DNA of 19,527 bases, from assembly GCF_003464165.1 (NCBI RefSeq), contig NZ_QSEK01000041.1, forward strand, positions 1-19,527. Direction: 5' to 3'. Position numbers and translations under genes: made by a program. The notes below the pieces were generated by a model. It saw only the letters and a list, made by a program, of their open reading frames with translations, had not been told where the DNA came from and did not search any database. Positions within the stretch are counted from its first letter, which is position 1, and every line of letters starts with the position of its first letter. Shown here in pieces: positions 7,122-14,613 of the stretch. This stretch comes from Eubacterium sp. AM49-13BH (lineage in GTDB: Bacteria; Bacillota; Clostridia; Lachnospirales; Lachnospiraceae).

Positions 7122-7362
7122 GAGGCATACGGACGACTGCAGGATTTTTATAAATTCACCGCAGGCACGCTCTCGCTGCTTGTCGCTCGCAGCGGACACT
7201 AAGTGGATTGTGCAACAGAGGTATGGTAAGCAAGCTTCCCAACCTCTTTCGCCCAATCCACTAAGTGCCGGCGGCTCCAAAGCACCTTGCTTGTGAATTT
7301 ATAAAAAATCCTGCCGCCTGCTCGGTGCCAACAACCGCTAACCTAACATAAACTTTCCTAAG
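7089..7362. repeat. Long imperfect palindrome spanning the aspS 3' end
   Basis: The last coding bases of aspS (7089-7114, starting cttagggaagttcat) recur in inverted form at 7337-7362 with about 3 substitutions and one gap. Weaker complementarity continues inward (7115-7140 against 7313-7336) to the near-perfect stem of element A. In mRNA the aspS stop codon would be inside the left arm of a hairpin of roughly 70 pairs. On the reverse strand the right arm still encodes LRKVYVRL, close to the AspRS ending LREVHIKV, so it looks like an inverted copy of the gene's end. Confidence 0.65.
7141..7312 (+). repeat. Structured repeat element, copy A
   Basis: The outer stem is aggatttttataaattcac (7141-7159) against gtgaatttataaaaaatcct (7293-7312), perfect except for one extra A. 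Inside are conserved block 1 (7166-7203), with a 6-bp hairpin cgctgc / gcagcg (7174-7194), and a second stem 7197-7210 / 7254-7267 (13 of 14 pairs). That stem is capped by a smaller hairpin (gaggt / acctc). Conserved block 2 (7261-7282) follows. Copy B repeats both blocks in reverse orientation. No protein is encoded. Confidence 0.75.
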
Positions 7363-7385
7363 AGAAAGAGTGGAGGTTTTCACTC

Positions 7386-7424
7386 CCCCGACGAGCAAAG
7401 CGATGTCGTGCGTTCGTTCCGGGG
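7386..7424. repeat. GC-rich hairpin between copies A and B
   Basis: ccccg (7386-7390) pairs with cgggg (7420-7424), and acga / tcgt pairs continue inward. A small hairpin gagtg / cactc (7368-7385) lies just upstream. This is a third folded module in the aspS-gatC gap and shows no sequence relation to the conserved blocks of A and B. Confidence 0.4.
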
Positions 7425-7436
7425 TAAATGTGTGAG

Positions 7437-7616
7437 CCTGGAGAAATTGGATAAAGCGTGAACAAGACACTTTGGAGCCGCCGGCACTTAGCAAAATCGG
7501 CTGGCGGAGTCTGAAAAGCTGGCTTTTCAGACGGAGGTGGCTGATTTCGCTTAGTACCGCTGCGAGCGACAAGTAGCGAAAGCGTGTCTTGTGATGATTT
7601 ATCCAATTTCTCCAGG
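7437..7616 (-). repeat. Structured repeat element, copy B (inverted relative to A)
   Basis: The outer stem cctggagaaattggataaa (7437-7455) is a perfect 19-bp inverted repeat with 7598-7616. Pairing extends outward to 7429 / 7624 using three G-U pairs. A second 8-bp stem, caagacac / gtgtcttg, is at 7463-7470 / 7584-7591. Block 2 (7470-7491) is identical in all 22 bases to the reverse complement of 7261-7282. Block 1 (7550-7586) matches copy A at about 34 of 38 positions. The inner stem, ending in a perfect 11-bp hairpin (gtctgaaaagc at 7509-7519), has no similarity to that of A. Confidence 0.75.
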
Positions 7617-7648
7617 CGTATATAACGACAACGAAAGGAGACGCACAC

Positions 7649-7945
7649 ATGGCTAATGTAATTAGTGATGAGACAATTGAGTATGTTGGTATCCTTGCCA
7701 AGCTTGAACTCTCTGATGAAGAGAAGGAAGCTGCCAAGAAGGATATGGCTAGCATGCTTGATTATATTGACAAGCTCGGAGAGCTTGATACTACAGGGGT
7801 AGAACCTATGTCACATGTGTTCCCTGTTAATAATGTAATGAGAGAAGACGTTGTTACTAATGGTGACGGAAGCGAGGCAACTCTTGCTAATGCACCTGAA
7901 TGTAATGAATCAGGATTTATTGTACCTAAAACTGTTGAATCATAG
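7649..7945 (+). CDS. gatC: Asp/Glu-tRNA amidotransferase subunit C
   Basis: This 98-residue subunit wraps the GatA-GatB interface and stabilises the GatCAB complex. It has the family's layout: an N-terminal helix pair ([34 protein letters not shown] type), the [24 protein letters not shown] segment and the closing [18 protein letters not shown] stands about 8 bases before the ATG. The ribosome site begins only some 10 bases after the stem of repeat copy B, so folding of that repeat could affect translation of the whole amidotransferase operon. It is followed by gatA after 11 bases. Confidence 0.95.
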   Translation: MANVISDETIEYVGILAKLELSDEEKEAAKKDMASMLDYIDKLGELDTTGVEPMSHVFPVNNVMREDVVTNGDGSEATLANAPECNESGFIVPKTVES

Positions 7946-7956
7946 AAAGGACGCAT

Positions 7957-9401
7957 ATGAGTTTATTAGATTATACAGCTGTTGAACTGGCTGCTAAGAT
8001 TAAAGCGGGTGAGACAACAGCAACAGAGGCTATGGAAGCTGTTATTGCACAGATTGAAAAATCTGAAGATGAGCTTAACTGCTATGTCACATTTGACAAG
8101 GAAAAAGCTCTTGCAGCAGCCAAGAAAGCAGATGAGGATATCAAGGCAGGTAAGCTTACAGGACCTTTAGCCGGAGTACCATTTGCAATCAAAGATAATA
8201 TGTGTACAGAGGGCATGCTTACTACATGCTCATCTAAGATACTTGGTAATTTCGTTCCAACCTACACAGCAGATGCAGTAGTAAGACTTGAAAATGCAGG
8301 AGCAGTAATTATCGGAAAGACTAACATGGATGAATTTGCGATGGGTTCCACAACTGAGACAAGCGCATTTGGTGCAACTAAGAACCCACGTAATCCTGAG
8401 CATGTACCTGGTGGTTCATCAGGTGGCTCTGCTGCGGCAGTTGCAGCAAATGAGTGCTTTGCAGCACTTGGTTCTGATACAGGTGGTTCAATCAGACAGC
8501 CGGCTTCTTACTGTGGTGTTGTAGCTTAAAGCCAACTTATGGAACAGTTTCACGTTACGGACTTATTGCTTACGGTTCATCATTAGACCAGATTGGACCT
8601 TTATGTAAGGATGTAACAGACTGTGCAACTATCATGGAAGCTATCGCAGGCAAAGACGATAAGGACTCAACATCAATTGGAAGAGATGATTATTCATTTA
8701 CAAAGGCATTAGTCGATGATGTCAAGGGAATGAGAATTGGTATTCCAAGAGATTATTTTGGAGAAGGTCTTGACCCTGAGGTTAAGGAGGCTGTTCTTAA
8801 TGCTGCCAAAGTTCTTGAGAGCAAGGGAGCAATCGTGGAAGAGTTTGATTTAAGCCTTGTAGAGTACGCAATTCCTACTTACTATACAATTGCAGCAGCA
8901 GAGGCAAGTTCTAACCTTGAAAGATTCGATGGTGTTAAATACGGATACAGAACTAAAGAATACGAAGGACTCCACAACATGTACAAAAAGACTCGTTCAG
9001 AGGGCTTCGGTGCAGAGGTTAAGAGAAGAATTATGCTCGGTTCTTTCGTATTAAGTTCAGGTTATTATGACGCTTATTATCTTAAGGCATTAAGAGTTAA
9101 GGCGCTTATTAAGAAAGCATTTGACGAAGCATTTGCAAAATATGATGTAATCCTTGGACCTGTTGCTCCTACAACAGCGCCAAAGCTTGGCTCATCATTA
9201 TCAGACCCAATAAAAATGTATCTTGGAGATATCTACACTATCTCAGTAAACCTTGCAGGACTTCCGGGACTTTCAGTTCCATGCGGCAAGGACAAGAATG
9301 GTCTTCCAATCGGCTTACAGCTCATTGGTGACTGCTTTAAAGAGAATAATCTTATCCGTGCAGGTTACGCTTATGAGCAGGCACGAGGAAGATTTGAATA
9401 G
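7957..9401 (+). pseudogene. gatA: Asp/Glu-tRNA amidotransferase subunit A, single-base frameshift
   Basis: GatA is the glutaminase subunit that releases ammonia for GatB. The amidase-signature triad is complete: Lys79 in PFAIKDN, cis-Ser155 in [10 protein letters not shown] and nucleophile Ser178 in [11 protein letters not shown]. The frame then ends early at 8529. Conserved family sequence resumes one frame back (KPTYGTVSRYGLIAYGSSLDQIGPL) and runs to 9401. The family reads CGVVGLKPTYG here, which would need gtaggctta where the sequence has gtagctta; one G is missing at 8524-8525. With it restored the protein is 481 residues, the normal length. The gene is normally needed where GlnRS or AsnRS is absent, so a sequencing error is more likely than true loss. 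Confidence 0.93.
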
Positions 9402-9416
9402 GAGGGAGGTATAAGT

Positions 9417-10868
9417 ATGAAGGATTATGAAGTTGTAATCGGACTTGAAGTCCATGTTGAATTAGCTACTAAGACAAAGATTTTCTGCGGATGCTCAACT
9501 GAATTCGGTGGAGCACCTAACTCACATACTTGCCCTGTATGCACAGGTATGCCGGGGTCGCTTCCTGTTCTTAATAAGAAGGTTGTAGAGTATGCAGCAG
9601 CAGTAGGACTTGCAACTAACTGTACAATTACACAGGATTGCAAATTTGACAGAAAGAATTATTTCTATCCTGATAATCCACAGAATTATCAGATTTCACA
9701 GCTTTATCTTCCAATCTGCCGTAACGGACATGTTGATGTGAAGTTAGCAGATGGAACAGAGAAAACTATAAGAATCCACGAGATTCATATGGAAGAGGAT
9801 GCTGGAAAGCTTGTTCATGATGAGTGGGAGGGCGTGTCATATGTAGATTATAACCGTTCAGGTGTGCCTCTTATCGAAATTGTTTCTGAACCAGACATGC
9901 GTTCAGCAGAAGAAGTTATTGCTTATCTTACTAAGTTAAGAACAACAATCCAGTATCTTGGTGCTTCTGACTGCAAGCTTCAGGAAGGTTCTATGAGAGC
10001 TGATGTCAACCTCTCTGTAAGAGAGCGTGGTTCAGAGGAGTTCGGAACAAGAACAGAAACTAAGAACCTCAATTCATTTGCAGCAATTGAAAGAGCAATC
10101 AAGGCTGAGACAGCAAGACAGATTGACTTAATTGAAGCAGGCGAGAAGGTTGTGCAGGAAACAAGAAGATGGAATGATGACAAAGAATATTCATATGCTA
10201 TGCGTTCAAAGGAAGATGCACAGGATTACAGATATTTCCCAGACCCGGACCTTGTTCCAATTCACATCAGTGATGAGTATTTAGCAGAGCTTAAGGCAAA
10301 ACAGCCAGAGTTCAAGGACGAGAAGAAGGCACGTTATATTGAAGAATTCGGACTTCCTGAATATGATGCAGAGATTCTTACAGATTCTAAGAAATTCACA
10401 GAAATCTTTGAGGAAGCTACAGCAATCTGCAATCAGCCAAAGAAGGTTTCTAACTGGATTATGGGCGAGACAATGCGACTCATGAAAGAAGAATCAGCTA
10501 AGACTGGAAGAGAATTCAGAGCTGAAGAATTAACTTTTTCACCTGAAAGCCTTGCCAAGATTATTACTCTTGTTGAGAAAAAGGAAATCAACAACGCAGC
10601 AGCTAAGGAGATATTTGAACATGTATTTGCTGAAAATGTTGATGTTGACGCATATGTTGAGGAGCATGGCTTGAAGCAGGTTAATGATGAAGGTGCACTT
10701 AGGGCAACAGTTGAGAAGGTTATCGCAGATAATCCACAGTCAGTTGCTGATTATAAAGGCGGCAAAAAGCAGGCAATCGGCTATCTTGTCGGACAGACAA
10801 TGAAGGCAATGCAGGGCAAGGCTAATCCGGGAATGGTAAATGCTTTGTTACAGGAGCTATTAAAGTAA
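9417..10868 (+). CDS. gatB: Asp/Glu-tRNA amidotransferase subunit B
   Basis: This 483-residue subunit phosphorylates and then amidates the Glu or Asp on misacylated tRNA-Gln or tRNA-Asn. It opens with the family signature IGLEVHVELATKTKIFCGC. The zinc-site cysteines FCGCST...TCPVC and the motif DRKNYFYPDNPQNYQISQ follow. The C-terminal helical and YqeY-like tRNA-binding tail ends GKANPGMVNALLQELLK. GGAGGGAGG stands 7 bases before the start, 15 bases after gatA. The next gene starts 32 bases downstream with its own ribosome site and no terminator between, so the polygalacturonase may be read from the same transcript. Confidence 0.97.
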   Translation: MKDYEVVIGLEVHVELATKTKIFCGCSTEFGGAPNSHTCPVCTGMPGSLPVLNKKVVEYAAAVGLATNCTITQDCKFDRKNYFYPDNPQNYQISQLYLPICRNGHVDVKLADGTEKTIRIHEIHMEEDAGKLVHDEWEGVSYVDYNRSGVPLIEIVSEPDMRSAEEVIAYLTKLRTTIQYLGASDCKLQEGSMRADVNLSVRERGSEEFGTRTETKNLNSFAAIERAIKAETARQIDLIEAGEKVVQETRRWNDDKEYSYAMRSKEDAQDYRYFPDPDLVPIHISDEYLAELKAKQPEFKDEKKARYIEEFGLPEYDAEILTDSKKFTEIFEEATAICNQPKKVSNWIMGETMRLMKEESAKTGREFRAEELTFSPESLAKIITLVEKKEINNAAAKEIFEHVFAENVDVDAYVEEHGLKQVNDEGALRATVEKVIADNPQSVADYKGGKKQAIGYLVGQTMKAMQGKANPGMVNALLQELLK

Positions 10869-10900
10869 CATATGAACTTAAAACTATAAGGAGATATGGA

Positions 10901-12276
10901 ATGAAAAAAGTTGATTTTGAGGTAAAACTCCCGTCATTTGTTGACAGAATAGTATATGTTGACAACTATGGTGCAAGACCATACTGTTATACTATTGAAG
11001 ATGCATCAAGAAATGCTGATGCTATAAACAGGGCTATTAGCTATATCTCAGAAAAGGGCGGCGGAACTGTTGTGATTCCTGCGGGAATCTGGTTTACTGC
11101 ACCGATTGAGATTAAGAGCGATGTCGAGTTAAGAATTGAGAAGAACGCAATACTTAAATTTTCTAAAGATATTGACCAGTATCCACTTATTATTACTAAC
11201 TATGAAGGTCAGGAGTGTATAAGAGCCAAGTCTCCAATCACGGCTGAAAATGCTATTAACATCGGTATAACCGGTGGTGGTGTTATTGACGGAAGTGGTG
11301 ATCTGTGGCGCCCTGTAAAAAAGTTTAAGATTACTGATAGACAGTGGGAAGCTCTTATGAAAAAGAGCCAGTATATAATTGATACTAAAGGTGGCGGCGT
11401 ATGGATGCCGACAGAAAGCTCATTTAAAGGTAATGAGCATAATATCCAGCTTGACGCTGAGAATGCTCTTGAGAAAGCAAGCGAATATTATGATTTCTAC
11501 AGACCTGTAATGGTAAGCCTCGTCACTGTAAAAGAATTCTTCTTGATGGTGTAACATTTAAGAATTCACCAGCATGGAATATACACCCATTTTTCTGTAA
11601 GAATCTTACAGTAAGAAATGTTACGGTGAGCAATCCGTATTATGCGCAGAACGGTGATGGAATTGATGTTGAATCATGCAAGAAGGTTCATATCCACAAC
11701 TGTACATTTGAAACAGGTGATGATGCAATCTGCTTAAAGTCAGGCAAGAATGCCGTCGCAAGACAGATTGAGGGACCTTGTGAGGATGTATATATCCATG
11801 ATTGTCTCGTTAATGAGGGACATGGAGGCTTCGTTATCGGAAGCGAGATGAGCCGTGGTATTAAAAATGTACTGGTAGAGAATTGTACTTTCCTTGGAAC
11901 TGATGTCGGAGTCCGCATTAAGAGCGCACTTGGACGAGGTGGCGTTATCGAAAATATTAACATAAAGAATATTAATATGGTTGATATTAAGGAACAGGCA
12001 ATTATTCTTACAATGTCATATGTGCTTAATTCTCTTGACAGAGATGAAGAAATTAACGGAATCGACAAAGACGATATTCCTTATTTTAAGAATATTAATT
12101 TCGAGGGAATTAACTGCCTCGGAGCTAAGGAAGCAGTTGTTATAGAGCCGTTAAAGGATATGCCTGAGACAATCACTGATATACACATTAAGGCTTCATC
12201 ATTTGTTACAAGCAGTGAGAACCGTGTTGGATGCGACTGTCTTACAAGCGAACAGACAACTTATGAGATATTATAG
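10901..12276 (+). pseudogene. GH28 polygalacturonase, single-base frameshift
   Basis: This is a pectin-cleaving glycoside hydrolase of family 28, with a right-handed beta-helix. All catalytic elements are present once the frame is repaired: NGDGID (Asp253), TGDDAIC (Asp274 and Asp275), GHGG (His308) and VRIKS (Arg339, Lys341). The first frame breaks off at 11554 after FYRPVMVS. The other frame continues RHCKRILLDGVTFKNSPAWNIHP. Restoring one C in the agcctcgtcac stretch near 11521 rejoins them into a 458-residue protein. There is no signal peptide, so it probably acts on imported oligogalacturonides, perhaps as an exo-enzyme. AAGGAG precedes the start. A strong terminator follows the stop directly. 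Confidence 0.9.
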
Positions 12277-12318
12277 AAAAATCCCGGCAGCACTGATATA
12301 TGTGCTGCTGGGATTTTT
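12277..12318. terminator. Bidirectional intrinsic terminator
   Basis: A 17-bp stem, aaaaatcccggcagcac / gtgctgctgggattttt with one G-U pair and an 8-base loop, starts directly after the polygalacturonase stop. The A-run and T-run on either side let it serve both the polygalacturonase and the convergent nuclease gene. Confidence 0.85.
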
Positions 12319-12328
12319 GAGTTGTGAC

Positions 12329-13201
12329 TTAATTTTTCTTTTTTGCTTGGGCTGATAATAATTGCTCGTATTTAGCTTTCCACTTTTCGGTTTCTGATAT
12401 TTCATTTTGCAATTTTATGTGTAATTCAGTTTTTTCTCTTGTGAGATTTTCCTTATCTTCCTCTAGTTTCTTCAATTTATCTTGCATATGTTTTTCTTCA
12501 ATCTCAGCCCGTCTTCGTGCTTCACACTGCTGGCGGATTGTTTCGTCACTATTAAGCTCATACAAAGTCTCTGCTGCATCTTTCATATATTCATTACTCT
12601 GAACAGCCATACGCAACTCCTCCCATGTCTTAGCCTTGAAGACAGTGGCCCATGTGTCTATTCCATAAGCCTTGTCTTCATCACTCGCCATATGTATCTG
12701 AGTTAAGTCTAACACACTGATACCAAGTTTGTCACTATACCTTCTGTGAGTTTTCTTATTCAATAGTTCAAATTCAGCGTAGAATTCCGGTGCGTCTTCA
12801 AATAAAGTATAATCAAGAATACCAATATTGATAACAGGTTTAATAGCTTCGTATGCGCCACCTTTATTAAGCTGGCTGAAATCTGAACATAAATAACATA
12901 ATGACCTGTTTTCCCAGTTGTGCAGATTATTAACCTGCATCTCAAGATTAAGCATTCTGCTGTTATTAAGCAGAATATTTACATCAAGTATAAATGTTTT
13001 GGCATTAATGCTTTCCCCTAATATTATAGGATTGGTTATTTCAATATCCTTAATATCTTCAGGGTTAAGATGCAGCAATGCACTTGCCAGTCCAATCAGT
13101 GTTTTTCTGCTTTTTTGCAGTATTGCTCGAAACATGTAATCATTAGTCATACCATAATCAATCTTTCCTGTTGCCTCCATAATAGGTGCAGTATTCCCCA
13201 T
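12329..13201 (-). CDS. Rpn-family PD-(D/E)XK nuclease / putative transposase
   Basis: This 290-residue protein belongs to the Rpn / PDDEXK_2 family, whose E. coli members are DNA endonucleases that promote recombination. The start YGMTNDYMFRAILQKSRKTLIGLASALLHL is typical of the family. The catalytic Asp73 (FILDVNILL) and Glu87-x-Gln89 (NLEMQVN) form the expected D...ExQ core. FYAEFELLNKKTHRRYSDKLGISVLDL follows. From about residue 225 the chain is a charged coiled coil ending in AKYEQLLSAQAKKKN. GGAGG is 6 bases before the ATG. It converges with the polygalacturonase gene and shares its terminator. A second copy of its last codons lies upstream at 13434-13488. Confidence 0.85.
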   Translation of the reverse strand: MGNTAPIMEATGKIDYGMTNDYMFRAILQKSRKTLIGLASALLHLNPEDIKDIEITNPIILGESINAKTFILDVNILLNNSRMLNLEMQVNNLHNWENRSLCYLCSDFSQLNKGGAYEAIKPVINIGILDYTLFEDAPEFYAEFELLNKKTHRRYSDKLGISVLDLTQIHMASDEDKAYGIDTWATVFKAKTWEELRMAVQSNEYMKDAAETLYELNSDETIRQQCEARRRAEIEEKHMQDKLKKLEEDKENLTREKTELHIKLQNEISETEKWKAKYEQLLSAQAKKKN

Positions 13202-13273
13202 AAAATTCCTCCGCTATTCATTTAGTGACTTGTTTTGTGGATATTATTGGCGAAATGTAAAACCTGCCAGACA

Positions 13274-13292
13274 GTTAAATATAATATTTAAC
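13274..13292. promoter_or_regulatory. AT-rich perfect palindrome upstream of the nuclease gene
   Basis: gttaaatat / atatttaac is a 9-bp inverted repeat around a single A, about 75 bases before the nuclease start. It could be an operator, but in such AT-rich DNA (13202-13380) chance palindromes are common. No other gene or clear promoter is seen in this stretch. Confidence 0.25.
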
Positions 13293-13381
13293 ATAATTGC
13301 ATAATAACATGAAATATATTTTAATGCAATATACAATAGAAAGAAAATATTAAATAGATACGGTATTTAATGAGAGCAATT

Positions 13382-13430
13382 AAAAAGTTGCATGTCATTC
13401 ATTATTAGATTGAATGGCATGCAACTTTTT
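13382..13430 (-). terminator. Intrinsic terminator (20-bp stem)
   Basis: aaaaagttgcatgtcattca pairs with tgaatggcatgcaacttttt through 20 pairs, one of them G-U, with a 9-base loop. It lies after the reverse-strand gene at 13508-14202 and the nuclease-gene remnant, and would end their transcript. It could also work on the other strand. Confidence 0.85.
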
Positions 13431-13433
13431 GTA

Positions 13434-13488
13434 TTGTGTCATAATTTTTCTTTTCTGCTTGGGCAGCTAATAATTGCTCGTATTTAGC
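13434..13488 (-). pseudogene. Remnant of a second Rpn-family gene 3' end
   Basis: About 55 bases closely match 12321-12375, the last codons of the Rpn-family gene. On the reverse strand it encodes AKYEQLLAAQAEKKN against AKYEQLLSAQAKKKN in the intact gene. The stop is lost because taagtc became tatgac. Similarity ends sharply on the upstream side, at tatttagc. It is a decayed duplicate or the scar of a rearrangement. Confidence 0.7.
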
Positions 13489-13507
13489 CAATGGCTCTCA
13501 TATTGCA

Positions 13508-14202
13508 TTAGTTGTCAACTTCTTCCTGAATCAATTCCAATGCATATAAGTCAACACTCAGATACTGGTTTTTGTAAAGAATTGCAGGGCATTTTACAAT
13601 AGACAGTTCTTCAGAAGAGCCATCTTTATATTGTATGTTGAGTACATACTGAACAGAAGAATCATTGTCATCATGAAAAGTAACTGGGTGAGAAGGCGTG
13701 AAAGCTAAAGCGTCTGTTAAATCTTTCAGTCTTGCACCTTCAAAAACGCCAGTTTTGCCATTAGATTTGTTGATGACAGTAATGCTGTCAGCGTTGTCTA
13801 TATTGATTGTTACAAGGCTTCTGTTATATATAGTATCAAGAAAATCTGTGACAAGTGATGCAGACTTTCCGAAAGGATGATAGCTCATTCTGTTAATTGT
13901 GACTTTATTGTCAAGCACAATAATGCTGTTAGTACGATTGTCTGTGCTGGTATATAATATTCTGTAAGTCCATCCAGATGCAGGCGCAAATAGCATGGCA
14001 TAACAGTTATATCTTCTACTATATCAATTAATTGTGATTTTTCATCAGATGTCAGACTTATTTCATTTCCTTCTCTTACAATTGAAATATTGCTGTTATC
14101 TGATAAGTCAAGCTTAATGTGGCGAGGTCTTAGTAATAATGCAGCTATAATTATTATTAAGATTATAAGAGAAAGAAATGCTGCTTTTTTTGTTTTGTGC
14201 AT
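13508..14202 (-). pseudogene. Membrane-anchored protein of unknown function, single-base frameshift
   Basis: I do not recognise the family. The N-terminus MHKTKKAAFLSLIILIIIIAALLLRPRH is a signal anchor with one long hydrophobic helix and no lipobox Cys. The rest is extracytoplasmic and beta-rich, with segments such as SNISIVREGNEISLTSDEKSQLIDIV and YVLNIQYKDGSSEELSIVK, reminiscent of small clostridial domains that end in a DGS-type strand. The frame changes near 13967. Adding one base to the taag run (plus strand) joins LHLDGL directly to YRILYTSTDNRTNSIIVL and gives about 231 residues. AAGGAGG lies 6-7 bases before the ATG. A TTGACA (reverse strand, 14295-14300) with TAACAT 17 bases on is a candidate promoter. 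Confidence 0.7.
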
Positions 14203-14271
14203 ATAAAAACCTCCTTTTTATGTGCATACTGTCATGTTGAACTATTTATTTCCGAACTATAATATAACTAT

Positions 14272-14300
14272 ATGTTACTAGAAGTAAATATTGCTGTCAA
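14272..14300 (-). promoter_or_regulatory. Candidate promoter of the unknown membrane protein gene
   Basis: On the reverse strand TTGACA at 14295-14300 is a perfect -35, with TAACAT (4 of 6) 17 bases downstream. The start codon is about 70 bases further on. The rest of 14301-14463 shows no gene, only a short repeated cagtgagaa. Confidence 0.4.
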
Positions 14301-14463
14301 CAATGTGCTAAAATTCCCCAATATAAGATACAACAAGATGACATACTTTATTTGAGGTGTTAAGGAAATACTTTTCTACAGCAGAATTTTTTAAAGCAGT
14401 GAGAAACAATAAGACCCAATCAGACAATCAGTGAGAAGAACTGCGTGGTGCCTTTAGTCCCTT

Positions 14464-14613
14464 TTATTCTTTTCCGGCTTCAATCTCAGCCTCGTATTCA
14501 TCAAAGATATAACCAAGAATCGGTGCCATGCCGACAAACTCACAGCCATAAAGATAATTGTCAGTGCCCTCAATCGGCTGACTTCTTATAATCTTGACAA
14601 CACTGTTATAGCC
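14464..14613 (-). pseudogene. 5'-truncated gene tail, PilZ-like
   Basis: The reverse strand encodes a convincing protein C-terminus ending at a TAA (14464-14466): NSVVKIIRSQPIEGTDNYLY, then GCEFVGMAPILGYIFDEYEAEIEAGKE. The GCEFVG strand followed by a short helix resembles the end of a PilZ domain (cyclic-di-GMP binding), but the RxxxR and DxSxxG motifs that would prove it are missing with the lost N-terminal part. The frame stays open to about 14779 but is overlapped from about 14600 by the forward NYN gene, so the real coding part stops at an abrupt junction near 14585-14640. No start or promoter belongs to it. Confidence 0.5.

Noticed and set aside
7141..7616. Integron attC sites
   Set aside because: attC sites also keep fold over sequence, but no integrase or cassette is present and the GTTRRRY/RYYYAAC ends are not seen. 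The conserved asymmetric blocks do not fit.
7598..7626. A promoter (TTTATC, 17 bases, TATAAC) in the right arm of copy B driving gatCAB
   Set aside because: The -35 matches only 3 of 6 positions and the bases are already explained as a stem arm. It is kept as a possibility only.
7261..7755. A long reverse-strand open frame across the aspS-gatC gap
   Set aside because: It crosses the palindromes and the start of gatC, has no family resemblance apart from the inverted aspS fragment, and low stop density in the GC-rich repeat explains its length.
8515..8545. Programmed frameshifting in gatA
   Set aside because: There is no slippery heptamer with a following pseudoknot, GatA is not known to use frameshifting, and two other genes nearby show the same kind of single-base loss.
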